Shown in pieces: positions 26,558 through 34,816 of a stretch of DNA of 64,000 nt. The position numbers and the translations under genes are program-made. The stretch's first letter is position 1; every line of letters starts with the position of its first letter. The notes under the pieces were generated by a model. That model did not search any database. It saw only the letters and a list, made by a program, of their open reading frames with translations, and was not told the DNA's origin. The DNA is from Acidobacteriota bacterium (GTDB taxonomy: Bacteria > Acidobacteriota > UBA6911): the NCBI GenBank assembly GCA_016929335.1, contig JAFGIY010000112.1, positions 1 to 64,000 of the forward strand, in the 5' to 3' direction.

Positions 26558-26681
26558 TCGGGGTCGGGGTCGGCGTCGGCATCGGGGTCGGCTTTTAGTC
26601 ATGGAACATTTCTATCGTGTTCACACTTAATGCCATTTCCGTTCGACCCCGATACCGACTCCGACCCCGACCCCGAAAAAA
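26558..26681. repeat. Family A hairpin element, copy 2 of the cluster
   Basis: The left arm ends in GGCATCGGGGTCG at 26590, with the conserved core following. The right arm (26643-26676) has one more GACCCC unit than copy 1. The arms differ between copies by whole 6-bp units, as expected from slippage in GGGTCG repeats. Confidence 0.85.
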
Positions 26682-26682
26682 A

Positions 26683-26877
26683 GCTTCTGCCATTTGAGGT
26701 ATTAAAGCGCCGATTCGCTGAGGCGCGAGGTCTCCAGCGTATCTTCGGGGTAATTTCCCAGGAGCAGACGGTGGCAAACGGATCCTTGCTTATCTTCAAC
26801 CCGCTCCAATGTGCCGGCGGCGTAAACCAGTTCCCCTGTGCATACCCGCTCACAAAATCTGCGACCTGTCGCGGCTG
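26683..26877 (-). pseudogene. Decayed copy (B) of the nucleotidyltransferase 3' end
   Basis: About 195 bp very similar to the parent at 27059-27255. The parent frame is still open and still ends with a stop at the same position (parent ETSRLSEPAH, copy ETSRLSESAL; GELVYAAGTLERVEDKQ and HRLLLGNYPEDTLE are intact). It lacks all upstream domains, including the nucleotidyltransferase active site. Its outer edge runs into the palindrome TCGCGGCTGAAGCCGCGA (26869-26886). It looks like a segment duplicated together with a family A element. Confidence 0.8.
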
Positions 26878-26930
26878 AAGCCGCGACCCACATGAGAAAG
26901 GGCACGCGCAGCGAGGCGAATTTTTGATTT

Positions 26931-27058
26931 CTCGGGGTCGGGGTCGGCGTCGGTATCGGGGTCGGCTTTTAGTCATGGAACATTTCTATTGTGTTCACAC
27001 TTAATGCCATTTCCCTTCGACCCCGATACCGATTCCGACCCCGCCCCCGAAAAAAAAG
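26931..27058. repeat. Family A hairpin element, copy 3 of the cluster
   Basis: Follows the stop of the intact nucleotidyltransferase gene by about 20 bp. The left arm ends GGTATCGGGGTCG at 26964; the right arm begins CGACCCCGATACCG at 27018 and contains two substitutions (GATTCC, CCGCCCCC). The conserved core (CATGGAAC...GTGTTCACACTTAATGCC) is present. Confidence 0.85.
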
Positions 27059-27076
27059 CTTCTGCCATTTGAGGTA

Positions 27077-28156
27077 TTAATGCGCCGGCTCGCTGAGGCG
27101 CGAGGTCTCCAGCGTATCTTCGGGGTAATTTCCCAGGAGAAGACGGTGGCAGACGGGTCCTTGCTTATCTTCAACCCGTTCCAATATGCCGGCGGCGTAA
27201 ACCAGTTCGCCTGTGCGTACCTGCTCACAAAATCTGCCGCGAAAAGAGACGATTTCATTCAAGTCCGGCGCCTGCGGCTGCTCAAGGAAACGGGCATTGG
27301 ACAAAACATATTTGCAGGGAGTGAATATCGATTCACGGTCGTCCGCTATGGAACCAACAACCTTTGTCCGCCCAACCGGGGTGTATTGCACATTTCCATA
27401 GGCTTCGCCGCTTTCGTCCACATCCTTAACGAATCGGATAAAATAGGTTCTTTCCCGATACCTGCCCTGGTTCACTTTTCGCTTTTCAAGTTTGGCAAAT
27501 TCGTCCAGCGGCATATAGGTATCGGCGACTCGCTGTGCAAAAAGCTCTTTGATCCCTTCAGAATCAAGCCGGCTTAAGCCGTAGCTCGACTGAGTATCCA
27601 GCATTCTGCGCAAAGCCTGATAAACCTTAACGCAATGTTCAGATCCGACAACGACAACATCCAGATCGGAATGCTCATTATGCAGACCGATCAGCAGAGA
27701 ACCCGTGATACCCAAAGCCGATAGGGGAATCTGCGCTTCCTTCCGCAGCAGGAGAAGCAGATCCAGCGCGTCTTTTTCAATTGCCGACTCGGGCGGCGTT
27801 GATGCCAGATCCTGAAGCCGTCTGCGCGGATCATAGATCCGCAGGATTGAGGACTTAGGCACACTCTGAAGCGTTGTCTTAAAGATGGGATCAAAGGCAA
27901 GGTACTGCGGATAAGACGTTCGCAGATATTCTTCCTGATCCGCGAAATGGTATAAACGGCGATACGCCTTCCCCAGCCTCTTCCGGTCGCCTTTTCCCGA
28001 ATCCGGGACATAACGCAACACCGCGATGAATCGATCGGCAGGATGCTGCAAGCCTTTAACTGCAAAAAGCAATCCTTCATGCGTCTCAAGGTAAAAGCAT
28101 TCACTCGCTCCCGAAGCGGAATGTCCCTTGCCGGAAAACTCCTCACTTGAATTCAT
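27077..28156 (-). CDS. Nucleotidyltransferase-fold protein
   Basis: A 359-residue protein with a polymerase-beta-type nucleotidyltransferase motif near residues 149-171: GITGSLLIGLHNEHSDLDVVVVG, i.e. G-S-x(9)-D-x-D spacing. These enzymes transfer a nucleotide to protein, RNA or small-molecule acceptors. The N-terminal 140 residues contain charged segments (GKGDRKRLGKAYRRLYHFADQ) and a helix LDLLLLLRKEAQIPLSALG leading into the active site. The C-terminal 100 residues are beta-rich. Homologues seem to be shared with archaea, but the substrate is unknown. GGAGAATAT lies just before the ATG. The last 60 codons are duplicated twice downstream together with family A elements. No toxin-antitoxin partner is visible. 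Confidence 0.7.
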   Translation of the reverse strand: MNSSEEFSGKGHSASGASECFYLETHEGLLFAVKGLQHPADRFIAVLRYVPDSGKGDRKRLGKAYRRLYHFADQEEYLRTSYPQYLAFDPIFKTTLQSVPKSSILRIYDPRRRLQDLASTPPESAIEKDALDLLLLLRKEAQIPLSALGITGSLLIGLHNEHSDLDVVVVGSEHCVKVYQALRRMLDTQSSYGLSRLDSEGIKELFAQRVADTYMPLDEFAKLEKRKVNQGRYRERTYFIRFVKDVDESGEAYGNVQYTPVGRTKVVGSIADDRESIFTPCKYVLSNARFLEQPQAPDLNEIVSFRGRFCEQVRTGELVYAAGILERVEDKQGPVCHRLLLGNYPEDTLETSRLSEPAH

Positions 28157-28249
28157 ATATTCTCCTGATGATAAGATGGTTGCGAGACAACGCTTTCAGC
28201 CCCCATCATTCCCGGATGAAACAATACGCCGTTAAAATCCTTTTCTGAG

Positions 28250-28274
28250 ACTTCTTCGCATTTTGCAAAGAAGT
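28250..28274. repeat. 25-bp palindrome, family D copy 3
   Basis: ACTTCTTCGCATTTTGCA plus AAGAAGT, a stem of 10 bp with ATTTT in the loop. As at 7405-7429, the copy stands 150-170 bp upstream of a plus-strand gene and is followed by a GC-rich stretch containing TTGCGGCC. Confidence 0.55.
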
Positions 28275-28380
28275 TGAATCCTGCACAATGATTGAAACCA
28301 AACGTAATGGCAAAAAAAGCTGACCGCTGAAAGCCGAAGGCTGACAGCGCGCGGCATTTGCGACCCTTTGCATATCTTGG

Positions 28381-28412
28381 TTGCGGCCAACATCCGCACT
28401 ATGAGATATAAT
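28381..28412 (+). promoter_or_regulatory. Candidate promoter giving a leaderless transcript
   Basis: A perfect -10 TATAAT (28407-28412) lies 11 bp before the ATG at 28423, with a weak TTGCGG 20 bp upstream of it. Transcription would start at or next to the ATG. No ribosome-binding site is visible, which fits a leaderless message. Confidence 0.35.
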
Positions 28413-28422
28413 ACTCATCACT

Positions 28423-29049
28423 ATGTCAAATGACGAGCCTAAGAATCTGGTTGATCTGATTGTTCGTGATTATCCTGCACTGGCCAATGACCGTACATTG
28501 CTGAAGCGTTTCATGGATGCGAAGGGGTGGGTAGAGGATTCCCTTAAGGTATTCGAGTATTTGAATGTGATCCGTGAGGGTGGAATGCTGATGCGGCTGC
28601 AGGGGGCTCTGTCTGCTCTCAGTTTTCCCGGCCTGTCCGAAATAGCCTTTATTATCGAAACTCTGGCGAAAATCGGAGAGGCGAACCTGTATGCCGTCAG
28701 AATGCTGGGACAGAAGGCGTATGCCTATGGAGCAACGGCGTGGGCCTTTCGGCATCCGATGCCGCCGCTGCCTTACGCGGACGCTCAGAAGCTGCGCCAG
28801 TGGTCCGGAGAACGGAAAGTGAAGCTGGGTGAAGCGGAATGGAGTCGCATGGGAGAAGCGGCAATGACTGCTTTGCTCCGGCGCTGCACACAGCAGCGAA
28901 TTCATTCGGGTGATTTCAAGCTGCTGATTCAGCTGAGCTTTGATAATCAGCCGACTCAACTGGCCAAAGCAATCTACCGCGGATTCGAAGTCGGAACAAC
29001 TTTCGAGCGCGATGCGCACCGGTCGCTTCCCTGCAACTATCCAACCTAG
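28423..29049 (+). CDS. Hypothetical protein, helical
   Basis: A 208-residue protein without a recognised family. It is predicted to be mostly alpha-helical and cytoplasmic, with no signal peptide. Segments such as LVDLIVRDYPALANDRTLLKRFMDAKGW at the start are written here only in part because no motif stands out. It ends 41 bp before the 3' end of nuoM, which converges on it. Codon use is like that of its neighbours, so it is probably a real gene. A perfect TATAAT sits 11 bp upstream of the ATG and no ribosome site is present. Confidence 0.55.
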   Translation: MSNDEPKNLVDLIVRDYPALANDRTLLKRFMDAKGWVEDSLKVFEYLNVIREGGMLMRLQGALSALSFPGLSEIAFIIETLAKIGEANLYAVRMLGQKAYAYGATAWAFRHPMPPLPYADAQKLRQWSGERKVKLGEAEWSRMGEAAMTALLRRCTQQRIHSGDFKLLIQLSFDNQPTQLAKAIYRGFEVGTTFERDAHRSLPCNYPT

Positions 29050-29089
29050 CCCACTTTATTCATGTTAATTCGCAGCCGGCTGTTTTCTC

Positions 29090-30634
29090 TTACTTGGGAA
29101 CGCCTGCAATGCTCATTTTGAAGTAATCGACGCGCACACGTTCCACAATGGCGTTGACCGGCTCATCCAGGTATTTTGTAAAGAAAGACGGGTAGATACC
29201 GATCCAGAACGCCAGAATGATCAGCGGAACAAAGGTCGCCAGCTCTCTCATATTCAGATCCGGCAGAGCTTTATTTAATGGATTTTCCAGCTTGCCGAAC
29301 ATGACCCGCTGATACAACCACAGCATATAAGCGGCTCCCAGAACGATGCCGATTACGGCTAGAGCCGCATAGATCCACAGACCAGGCGCGGCAAAGGTAC
29401 CCTGAAGGATGAAGAACTCTCCGATGAAACCGTTCAGACCGGGCATGCCGATAGAACTGAGCGTCATGATCAGGAACACCGTTGCGTAAACCGGCATAAT
29501 GTGGCTCAATCCCCCGTATTCGGAAATCATGCGTGTGTGGCGCCGCTCGTAAATAATCCCCACAATCAAAAAGAGGGCTCCGGTGGAAATCCCGTGGTTG
29601 ATCATCTGAAGGATTCCGCCCTGAAGCGCTACCGGCGTCGCGGCAAAGACTCCCAGCATGACGAACCCGAGATGGCTGACCGACGAATAGGCTACCAGCG
29701 ATTTCATGTCTTTCTGCATCATCGCCACAAGCGCGCCGTAGATGATGCCGATCAGCGATAAAATCAGCAACGGCTGAAGAAAGTACATGGTTGCCCATGG
29801 AAACATCGGAAGAGAAAAGCGGACAAAACCGTACGTCCCCATTTTCAGCAGAACGCCCGCAAGGATCACGGATCCGGCTGTGGGCGCTTCGACGTGTGCA
29901 TCGGGCAGCCATGTATGAAAGGGGAACATCGGCACTTTGATGGCAAAACCGACAAAGAAGGCAAGGAAAACCCAGTATTGAAGGTTCGTCGGGAATCCCA
30001 GATTCTGAAAAGCAAGAATATCAAAAGAGTAGATGCCGGCAACGTCATGCTGATAAAAATAAATCGCCAGTATGCCGACCAGCATGAGCACGGATCCTGC
30101 GAGGGTATATAGGAAAAATTTGATGGCGGCATAGAGCTTTCTCGGCCCGCCCCATACCCCGATCAGGAAATACATAGGCACCAGCATGATTTCCCAAAAC
30201 ACATAGAAGACGAGAAAATCGAGGGCCATAAAAACGCCGAGCATTCCGGTTTGAAGAAGAAGCATGAACGCGTAGTACTCTTTGACGCGCTCCTTGATGG
30301 CCGTCCATGAAGAAAGAATCGCAATTACGCCGAGGAGCGTCGTCAATAACACAAGCAGCATGCTGATCCCGTCAATACCGAATTTATAGGCTGCTCCAAT
30401 CTGCGGGATCCATTCGCGCTCATAGACAAAACGGAAACCATTCGGGCTTATATATCGCTGATCATTAAAAGATGTCAGGAGCGGTATGGAAACCAGAAAA
30501 CCGGCAAAAGCGGTGATATTGGCGATCCATTTGATCGCGATCGCATTCTCCCGCTTTATGAACATGATCAGAACCATCCCCGCGAGCGGGAGGTAACAGA
30601 CTATGTTCAGGATGTTGTTCATGAATAAATCCAT
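29090..30634 (-). CDS. nuoM: NADH-quinone oxidoreductase subunit M
   Basis: A 514-residue antiporter-like membrane subunit of respiratory complex I, one of the proton-pumping modules. About 14 transmembrane helices are expected. Characteristic segments are AFFVGFAIKVPMFPFHTWLPDAHVEAPT, with the lysine and histidine of the pumping channel, the loop YSSVSHLGFVMLG, and GMPGLNGFIGEFFIL. The product length is normal. It follows nuoL after a 63-bp gap containing a family C palindrome. nuoN, which usually comes next, is not here; a convergent unrelated gene takes its place. Confidence 0.93.
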   Translation of the reverse strand: MDLFMNNILNIVCYLPLAGMVLIMFIKRENAIAIKWIANITAFAGFLVSIPLLTSFNDQRYISPNGFRFVYEREWIPQIGAAYKFGIDGISMLLVLLTTLLGVIAILSSWTAIKERVKEYYAFMLLLQTGMLGVFMALDFLVFYVFWEIMLVPMYFLIGVWGGPRKLYAAIKFFLYTLAGSVLMLVGILAIYFYQHDVAGIYSFDILAFQNLGFPTNLQYWVFLAFFVGFAIKVPMFPFHTWLPDAHVEAPTAGSVILAGVLLKMGTYGFVRFSLPMFPWATMYFLQPLLILSLIGIIYGALVAMMQKDMKSLVAYSSVSHLGFVMLGVFAATPVALQGGILQMINHGISTGALFLIVGIIYERRHTRMISEYGGLSHIMPVYATVFLIMTLSSIGMPGLNGFIGEFFILQGTFAAPGLWIYAALAVIGIVLGAAYMLWLYQRVMFGKLENPLNKALPDLNMRELATFVPLIILAFWIGIYPSFFTKYLDEPVNAIVERVRVDYFKMSIAGVPK

Positions 30635-30653
30635 GTCGTCCGCTCCAATATGA

Positions 30654-30696
30654 GTTCGAGATTCGAGATTAAATATCGAGTTTCGAATTTCGAATC
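30654..30696. repeat. TTCGAGATTCGA palindrome, family C, between nuoL and nuoM
   Basis: GTTCGAGATTCGAGATT faces AATATCGAGTTTCGAATTTCGAATC. The stem is imperfect. Related copies: 36563-36612, 39563-39615, 56570-56588 and 57979-58009. Confidence 0.55.
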
Positions 30697-30697
30697 A

Positions 30698-32755
30698 TCA
30701 AATTCCAAATATGCCGCTGTAAAAGATCAAAACAAAAACAATGATGCCGACTACGGCCGCAAGGGCGTATCGCTGAACCAGCCCTGTTTGAAATGATGTC
30801 GCGATCCGGTTGAGCCGCAGGTTTATCCAGCCGATTAAATTGACCAGGCCGTCCACAATGTATTTGTCAAACAGGCCGGATAGAGCGGCCATTCCGCGCG
30901 TGGTGGCGGCGGTACCGTTCACGGCGCCGTCAACGAACTTGGAATCCAGGAAAAAGCAGGCATTCCCGAGATCCTTTGTGCGGTTGACGAACAGTGCATC
31001 GTACAGTTCATCCACGCAATACTTCCGGTATACAAGACGGTAGAATCCCTTGAACCTTTCGACAAAACGGTCGGCCATTCCCGGACGCGCGATATAAAAA
31101 CGATGAGCCAGGAAAATGCCTGCCAGAACAATCACGACCGACAGCACCGTGAATAAAAGCTCCTCCCCTGCCGAATGATGGGCGGCATGTCCATGGTTTT
31201 GCGGAATTTGGAGGACAGGCTCCAGAAAATGCTCAAACTTGTTGGAAATCCCTGTCCATGCGGGAAAGCCGACAAATCCCCCGACTGTCGATAGAATTGC
31301 AAGCGCTGCCAGAGGGTACACCACATTTTTGGGTGATTCGCGCAGGTGTTGTTTTGTGTGGGCGTCCATTCTCTCCTGCCCCCAAAAAGTCAGAAACAGG
31401 AGCCTGAACATATAAAATGCGGTCATTCCGGCGCCGCACCAGAGCAGGAACCAGATGACCGGATGGCCGTTGCTCCATGCGCGCCAGAGTATTTCGTCTT
31501 TGCTGAAAAATCCCGCAAACGGAGGGATGCCGGCTATCGCGATGGTACCGACGAACATGGTGGCGTAGGTCCACGGCAGATATTTTTTCAGGCCCCCCAT
31601 CTTCATCATATCCTGTTCGTGATGCATGGCCATGATCACGGAGCCGGATCCCAGAAAGAGAAGCGCCTTGAAGAACGCATGCGTCATGAGATGAAATATC
31701 CCGCCCATAAACGCTCCGACGCCCAGCGCCGCAAACATATACCCGAGTTGGCTGACGGTAGAGTAAGCAAGGACGCGCTTGATATCGGTCTGGGCAAATC
31801 CGATCGTCGCAGCAAAAATCGCCGTCAGTGATCCTACCACGGCCACAATCATCAAAGTCTCGGGGGCCCGGCTGTAAAGCGCATTACTTCTGCAAACCAT
31901 GTAAACGCCTGCGGTCACCATCGTAGCCGCGTGGATCAGGGCGGATACCGGAGTCGGGCCTTCCATCGCATCAGGCAGCCAGACGTAAAGAGGAATCTGC
32001 GCACTCTTGCCGCAAGCTCCCACAAACAGGCAGAGCGTTGCCCAAAAGAGAAAGTCATAGCCCGTCTGTTCCGGCAGAGCCGCTGCTTTATTGAAAACCT
32101 CTTCAAAGCGGAGTGAGCCGAAGTGCACAAAAATGAGCATCATCCCCAGAAGAAAACCGGCATCTCCGATTCGATTCACCACAAACGCCTTTTTGCCCGC
32201 ATCGGCAGCGCTTTTTTTATCGAAATAAAACCCGATCAGCAGATACGAGCAAAGCCCCACCCCCTCCCAACCTACGAACATCATCGCATAGTTATTGGCC
32301 ATTACGAGAGTGAGCATGGCGAACATGAAGAGATTCATATAGGAGAAGAAGCGGTAATACCCGCTGTCGTCCCACATATAGCCGGTAGAATAGATGTGAA
32401 TCAAAAAACCCACGACGGTAACAACCAGGATCATTACCGCCGAGAGTGGATCCAGCTGGAAACCCCACGGCACTTCGAAGCTCGCCGATCCTCCGCTCGC
32501 CAATGGCAGGGATCCGCCGCGGAGCCATGTGAAGAGATCGATCGAAAACAGCTCCTCGTTCTGGACGGCAAAGAGCTGATAAATGGATAGGATGCCAAGT
32601 ATAAGGGCGAGTCCGACCGATCCGAGTGCAATTGCAGAAACGACACGTCTGTTCAGTTTCTTGCCGCTACTCCTCAAAGTGATCAAACCCACTATTCCGA
32701 TGATCACGCTTCCGGCCAGCGGCAGGGTCGGTATCAACCATATATAATTCAGCAT
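30698..32755 (-). CDS. nuoL: NADH-quinone oxidoreductase subunit L
   Basis: A 685-residue membrane subunit of complex I, the distal proton-pumping module, with the long C-terminal extension that gives the lateral helix. Signature segments: YMLFVGWEGVGLCSYLLIGF-type loop, GKSAQIPLYVWLPDAMEGPTPVSALIH, and YSTVSQLGYMFAALGVG. The C-terminal 120 residues (YRKYCVDELYDALFVNRTKD and on) match the NuoL tail. Upstream come 300 bp without nuoK, then coaE on the same strand, so this is a separate nuoL-nuoM unit rather than part of a full nuo operon. Confidence 0.93.
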   Translation of the reverse strand: MLNYIWLIPTLPLAGSVIIGIVGLITLRSSGKKLNRRVVSAIALGSVGLALILGILSIYQLFAVQNEELFSIDLFTWLRGGSLPLASGGSASFEVPWGFQLDPLSAVMILVVTVVGFLIHIYSTGYMWDDSGYYRFFSYMNLFMFAMLTLVMANNYAMMFVGWEGVGLCSYLLIGFYFDKKSAADAGKKAFVVNRIGDAGFLLGMMLIFVHFGSLRFEEVFNKAAALPEQTGYDFLFWATLCLFVGACGKSAQIPLYVWLPDAMEGPTPVSALIHAATMVTAGVYMVCRSNALYSRAPETLMIVAVVGSLTAIFAATIGFAQTDIKRVLAYSTVSQLGYMFAALGVGAFMGGIFHLMTHAFFKALLFLGSGSVIMAMHHEQDMMKMGGLKKYLPWTYATMFVGTIAIAGIPPFAGFFSKDEILWRAWSNGHPVIWFLLWCGAGMTAFYMFRLLFLTFWGQERMDAHTKQHLRESPKNVVYPLAALAILSTVGGFVGFPAWTGISNKFEHFLEPVLQIPQNHGHAAHHSAGEELLFTVLSVVIVLAGIFLAHRFYIARPGMADRFVERFKGFYRLVYRKYCVDELYDALFVNRTKDLGNACFFLDSKFVDGAVNGTAATTRGMAALSGLFDKYIVDGLVNLIGWINLRLNRIATSFQTGLVQRYALAAVVGIIVFVLIFYSGIFGI

Positions 32756-32961
32756 AGCCTGTTTTTTATCTGGAACCTTCGACTTGTATCAGTAATCCTG
32801 TCTCGACAAAAAGAAAACGTGGATAGTCGCAGCCGGATCACGATCCGGTGGCCGCTGCAAAAAACCACCTGTATCTCACGGCGTAACGGTCACCGCTAAT
32901 TGTAATGCTCCCGCCCTGGAATACAAAGCGCCAAGATCGAAATTCTCCGAAAGCTAAAGTT

Positions 32962-33054
32962 AGCCGCGAATTGACACGAATTTTTAAGAAAAGGTATATA
33001 GGGGCCAAAGGCCCGCCCATATATTCACCGCCTCGGTTCGTGCAATTCGTGGCT
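32962..33054. repeat. Inverted repeat upstream of nuoL
   Basis: AGCCGCGAATTGACACGAA (32962-32980) and TTCGTGCAATTCGTGGCT (33037-33054) are complementary with a few mismatches, around a 56-base loop containing GGGGCCAAAGGCCC, itself a small palindrome. Nothing else is recognisable in the 32756-33064 gap. Confidence 0.55.
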
Positions 33055-33064
33055 ACATCCTTAT

Positions 33065-33679
33065 TCATGCAAGACGTACTTCCAGTGCCAATAGATCCCG
33101 GTAGATTTTCTCGACCTGGTCTCGCGTCTGCTTCAGAGTTCCGGAGGTGTCGATAACATAGTCGGCCAGTTTGAGTTTTTCCTCTATGGGCAGTTGGGAA
33201 GCAATTCGTGCCCTGGCATCCGCTTCAGTCATACCATCGCGGTTCATTAGGCGTGAGATCTGAATGGAAAGGGAACAGGAAACAACTATGAGGCGATCAT
33301 ACATTTTGTAGCCGCCGGTCTCGACCATCAAAGCCGCATCGACGATGATCATGCCGCGCGGCGATTCCTCTTCCAGTTCAAAGATCCGCCGCATGATTGC
33401 AGCTCCCACCTCAGGATGGAGTATGGCATTGAGCTGCAACCTCTTTTCCGCATCAGAAAAGACGATCTTACCCAGCTTTTTGCGGTCAATTGCTCCATCA
33501 GAATCCAGGATCTGCTTTCCAAAAGCGGCCAGGATTCTGCCATAGGCGCCGGTCCCGGGTTTATACAATTCATGCGCTACCCGGTCGGCGTCGATCACAT
33601 GGGCGCCCAATTCGGTAAAGATCAAAGCCGCGGCGCTTTTGCCCGATGCGATGTTTCCCGTGAGCCCGACACGTAGCAT
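33065..33679 (-). CDS. coaE: Dephospho-CoA kinase
   Basis: Catalyses the last step of coenzyme A synthesis, phosphorylating the ribose 3'-hydroxyl of dephospho-CoA with ATP. The 204-residue protein has the P-loop LTGNIASGKS near residues 5-14, the segment VIDADRVAHELYKPG, and the lid-like IVVSCSLSIQISRLMNRDG with R-I-x-x-Q-x-P (ARIASQLPIEEKLKLAD). The start at 33679 gives the normal N-terminus MLRVGLTGN; an earlier in-frame ATG at 33697 adds only LLLAA. No strong ribosome site is visible. Confidence 0.9.
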   Translation of the reverse strand: MLRVGLTGNIASGKSAAALIFTELGAHVIDADRVAHELYKPGTGAYGRILAAFGKQILDSDGAIDRKKLGKIVFSDAEKRLQLNAILHPEVGAAIMRRIFELEEESPRGMIIVDAALMVETGGYKMYDRLIVVSCSLSIQISRLMNRDGMTEADARARIASQLPIEEKLKLADYVIDTSGTLKQTRDQVEKIYRDLLALEVRLA

Positions 33680-33802
33680 AGCTGCCAATAATAACACAGG
33701 CGCATCGTTGACTCGCCGGGCATCTTGGGATACTTTGGGCTTGCCGTACGGGCTTTGGCAGATAATTCACAATACATCAACCGGAATTCCCTGGAGATTC
33801 AT

Positions 33803-34771
33803 ATGCGTGTTCTAATCACAGGCGGCGCAGGATTCATTGCCTACCATCTTGCCTCGGCATTAATGAATAAGCAGGCGGATATAAGTCTGCTGGATAATTT
33901 CAATGATTTTTATGATCCGGAGATTAAACGCCGCAATGTGCGCGATCTTCAGGCGAAAGGATCCGTTCAGCTTCATATCGCCGACATTCTGGATCGCGAT
34001 CGCCTCAGACAGGTTTTTGAGGAAATCCGGCCCGACGCCATTGTTCATCTTGCCGCCTGGGCCGGCGTCCGCCCTTCTCTGGAAAGGCCTGAGATCTATT
34101 CGTCCGTGAACGTCACCGGAACGGTTAACCTGCTGGAATTGGCGAAACAATTTTCCACGCGATGCTTCATTTTTGGATCTTCTTCCTCCGTTTACGGAGG
34201 CAACACAAAAGTGCCGTTTTCGGAAGACGATCCTGTGGATAAGCCTGTCTCTCCCTACGCGGCGACGAAGAAAGCCGGAGAGCTTCTTTGCCATACTTAC
34301 GCCCACAACTACTCCATGCATATCACCTGCCTTCGCTTCTTTACGGTGTATGGCCCGAGACAACGACCCGAAATGGCAATCCACAAATTTGCTCAGCTCA
34401 TGCACGAAGGGAAAGAAATTCCCGTATTTGGAGCCGGTGATTCCAGACGAGATTACACGTATGTCGAAGATATCGTTTCAGGCATCCTGGGAGCGATTGA
34501 GGCAAATCTTCCCTATGAGATACTCAATCTGGGGGAATCTCAAACAACCACCCTTCTGGAACTGATTAAACAAATGGAAGACGCGCTTGGCCTGAAAGCA
34601 AAGCTTCGCTTCCTGCCGAATCAGCCTGGAGATATGGAAGTCACATACGCAGACATTTCCCGGGCGCGCCGCCTCATCGGATATAATCCGCAGAAGCCTT
34701 TCAAGGAAGGCATCCGCCTCTTCGCAGATTGGTTTAAAGGCAGTCGGCAGTCGGTAACGGGGAGTCGGTAG
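33803..34771 (+). CDS. NAD-dependent sugar-nucleotide epimerase, UDP-glucuronate 4-epimerase-like
   Basis: A 322-residue extended short-chain dehydrogenase that interconverts nucleotide sugars for surface polysaccharides. Residues 1-20 carry the Rossmann motif VLITGGAGFIAYHLA (an A replaces the usual G in GFIG). LLDNFNDFYDPEIKRRN near 38-54 is typical of UDP-glucuronate 4-epimerases. The active-site S-SSVYG and Y-x-x-x-K (SPYAATKKAGE) are present. FTVYGPRQRPEMA follows. GGAG sits 9 bases before the ATG at 33803; a longer frame from 33725 is not needed. The gene stands alone on the plus strand, but glycosyltransferases follow nearby on the other strand. Confidence 0.88.
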   Translation: MRVLITGGAGFIAYHLASALMNKQADISLLDNFNDFYDPEIKRRNVRDLQAKGSVQLHIADILDRDRLRQVFEEIRPDAIVHLAAWAGVRPSLERPEIYSSVNVTGTVNLLELAKQFSTRCFIFGSSSSVYGGNTKVPFSEDDPVDKPVSPYAATKKAGELLCHTYAHNYSMHITCLRFFTVYGPRQRPEMAIHKFAQLMHEGKEIPVFGAGDSRRDYTYVEDIVSGILGAIEANLPYEILNLGESQTTTLLELIKQMEDALGLKAKLRFLPNQPGDMEVTYADISRARRLIGYNPQKPFKEGIRLFADWFKGSRQSVTGSR

Positions 34772-34816
34772 CCGATAGTCGGGTGGTGGTCGCTTCATAT
34801 TACTGCCCACTGCCGA

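Noticed and set aside
26265..26976. Several short genes in the 26-27 kb cluster
   Set aside because: They are reading frames through the repeated elements and partial gene copies, with no independent start sites or conserved domains.
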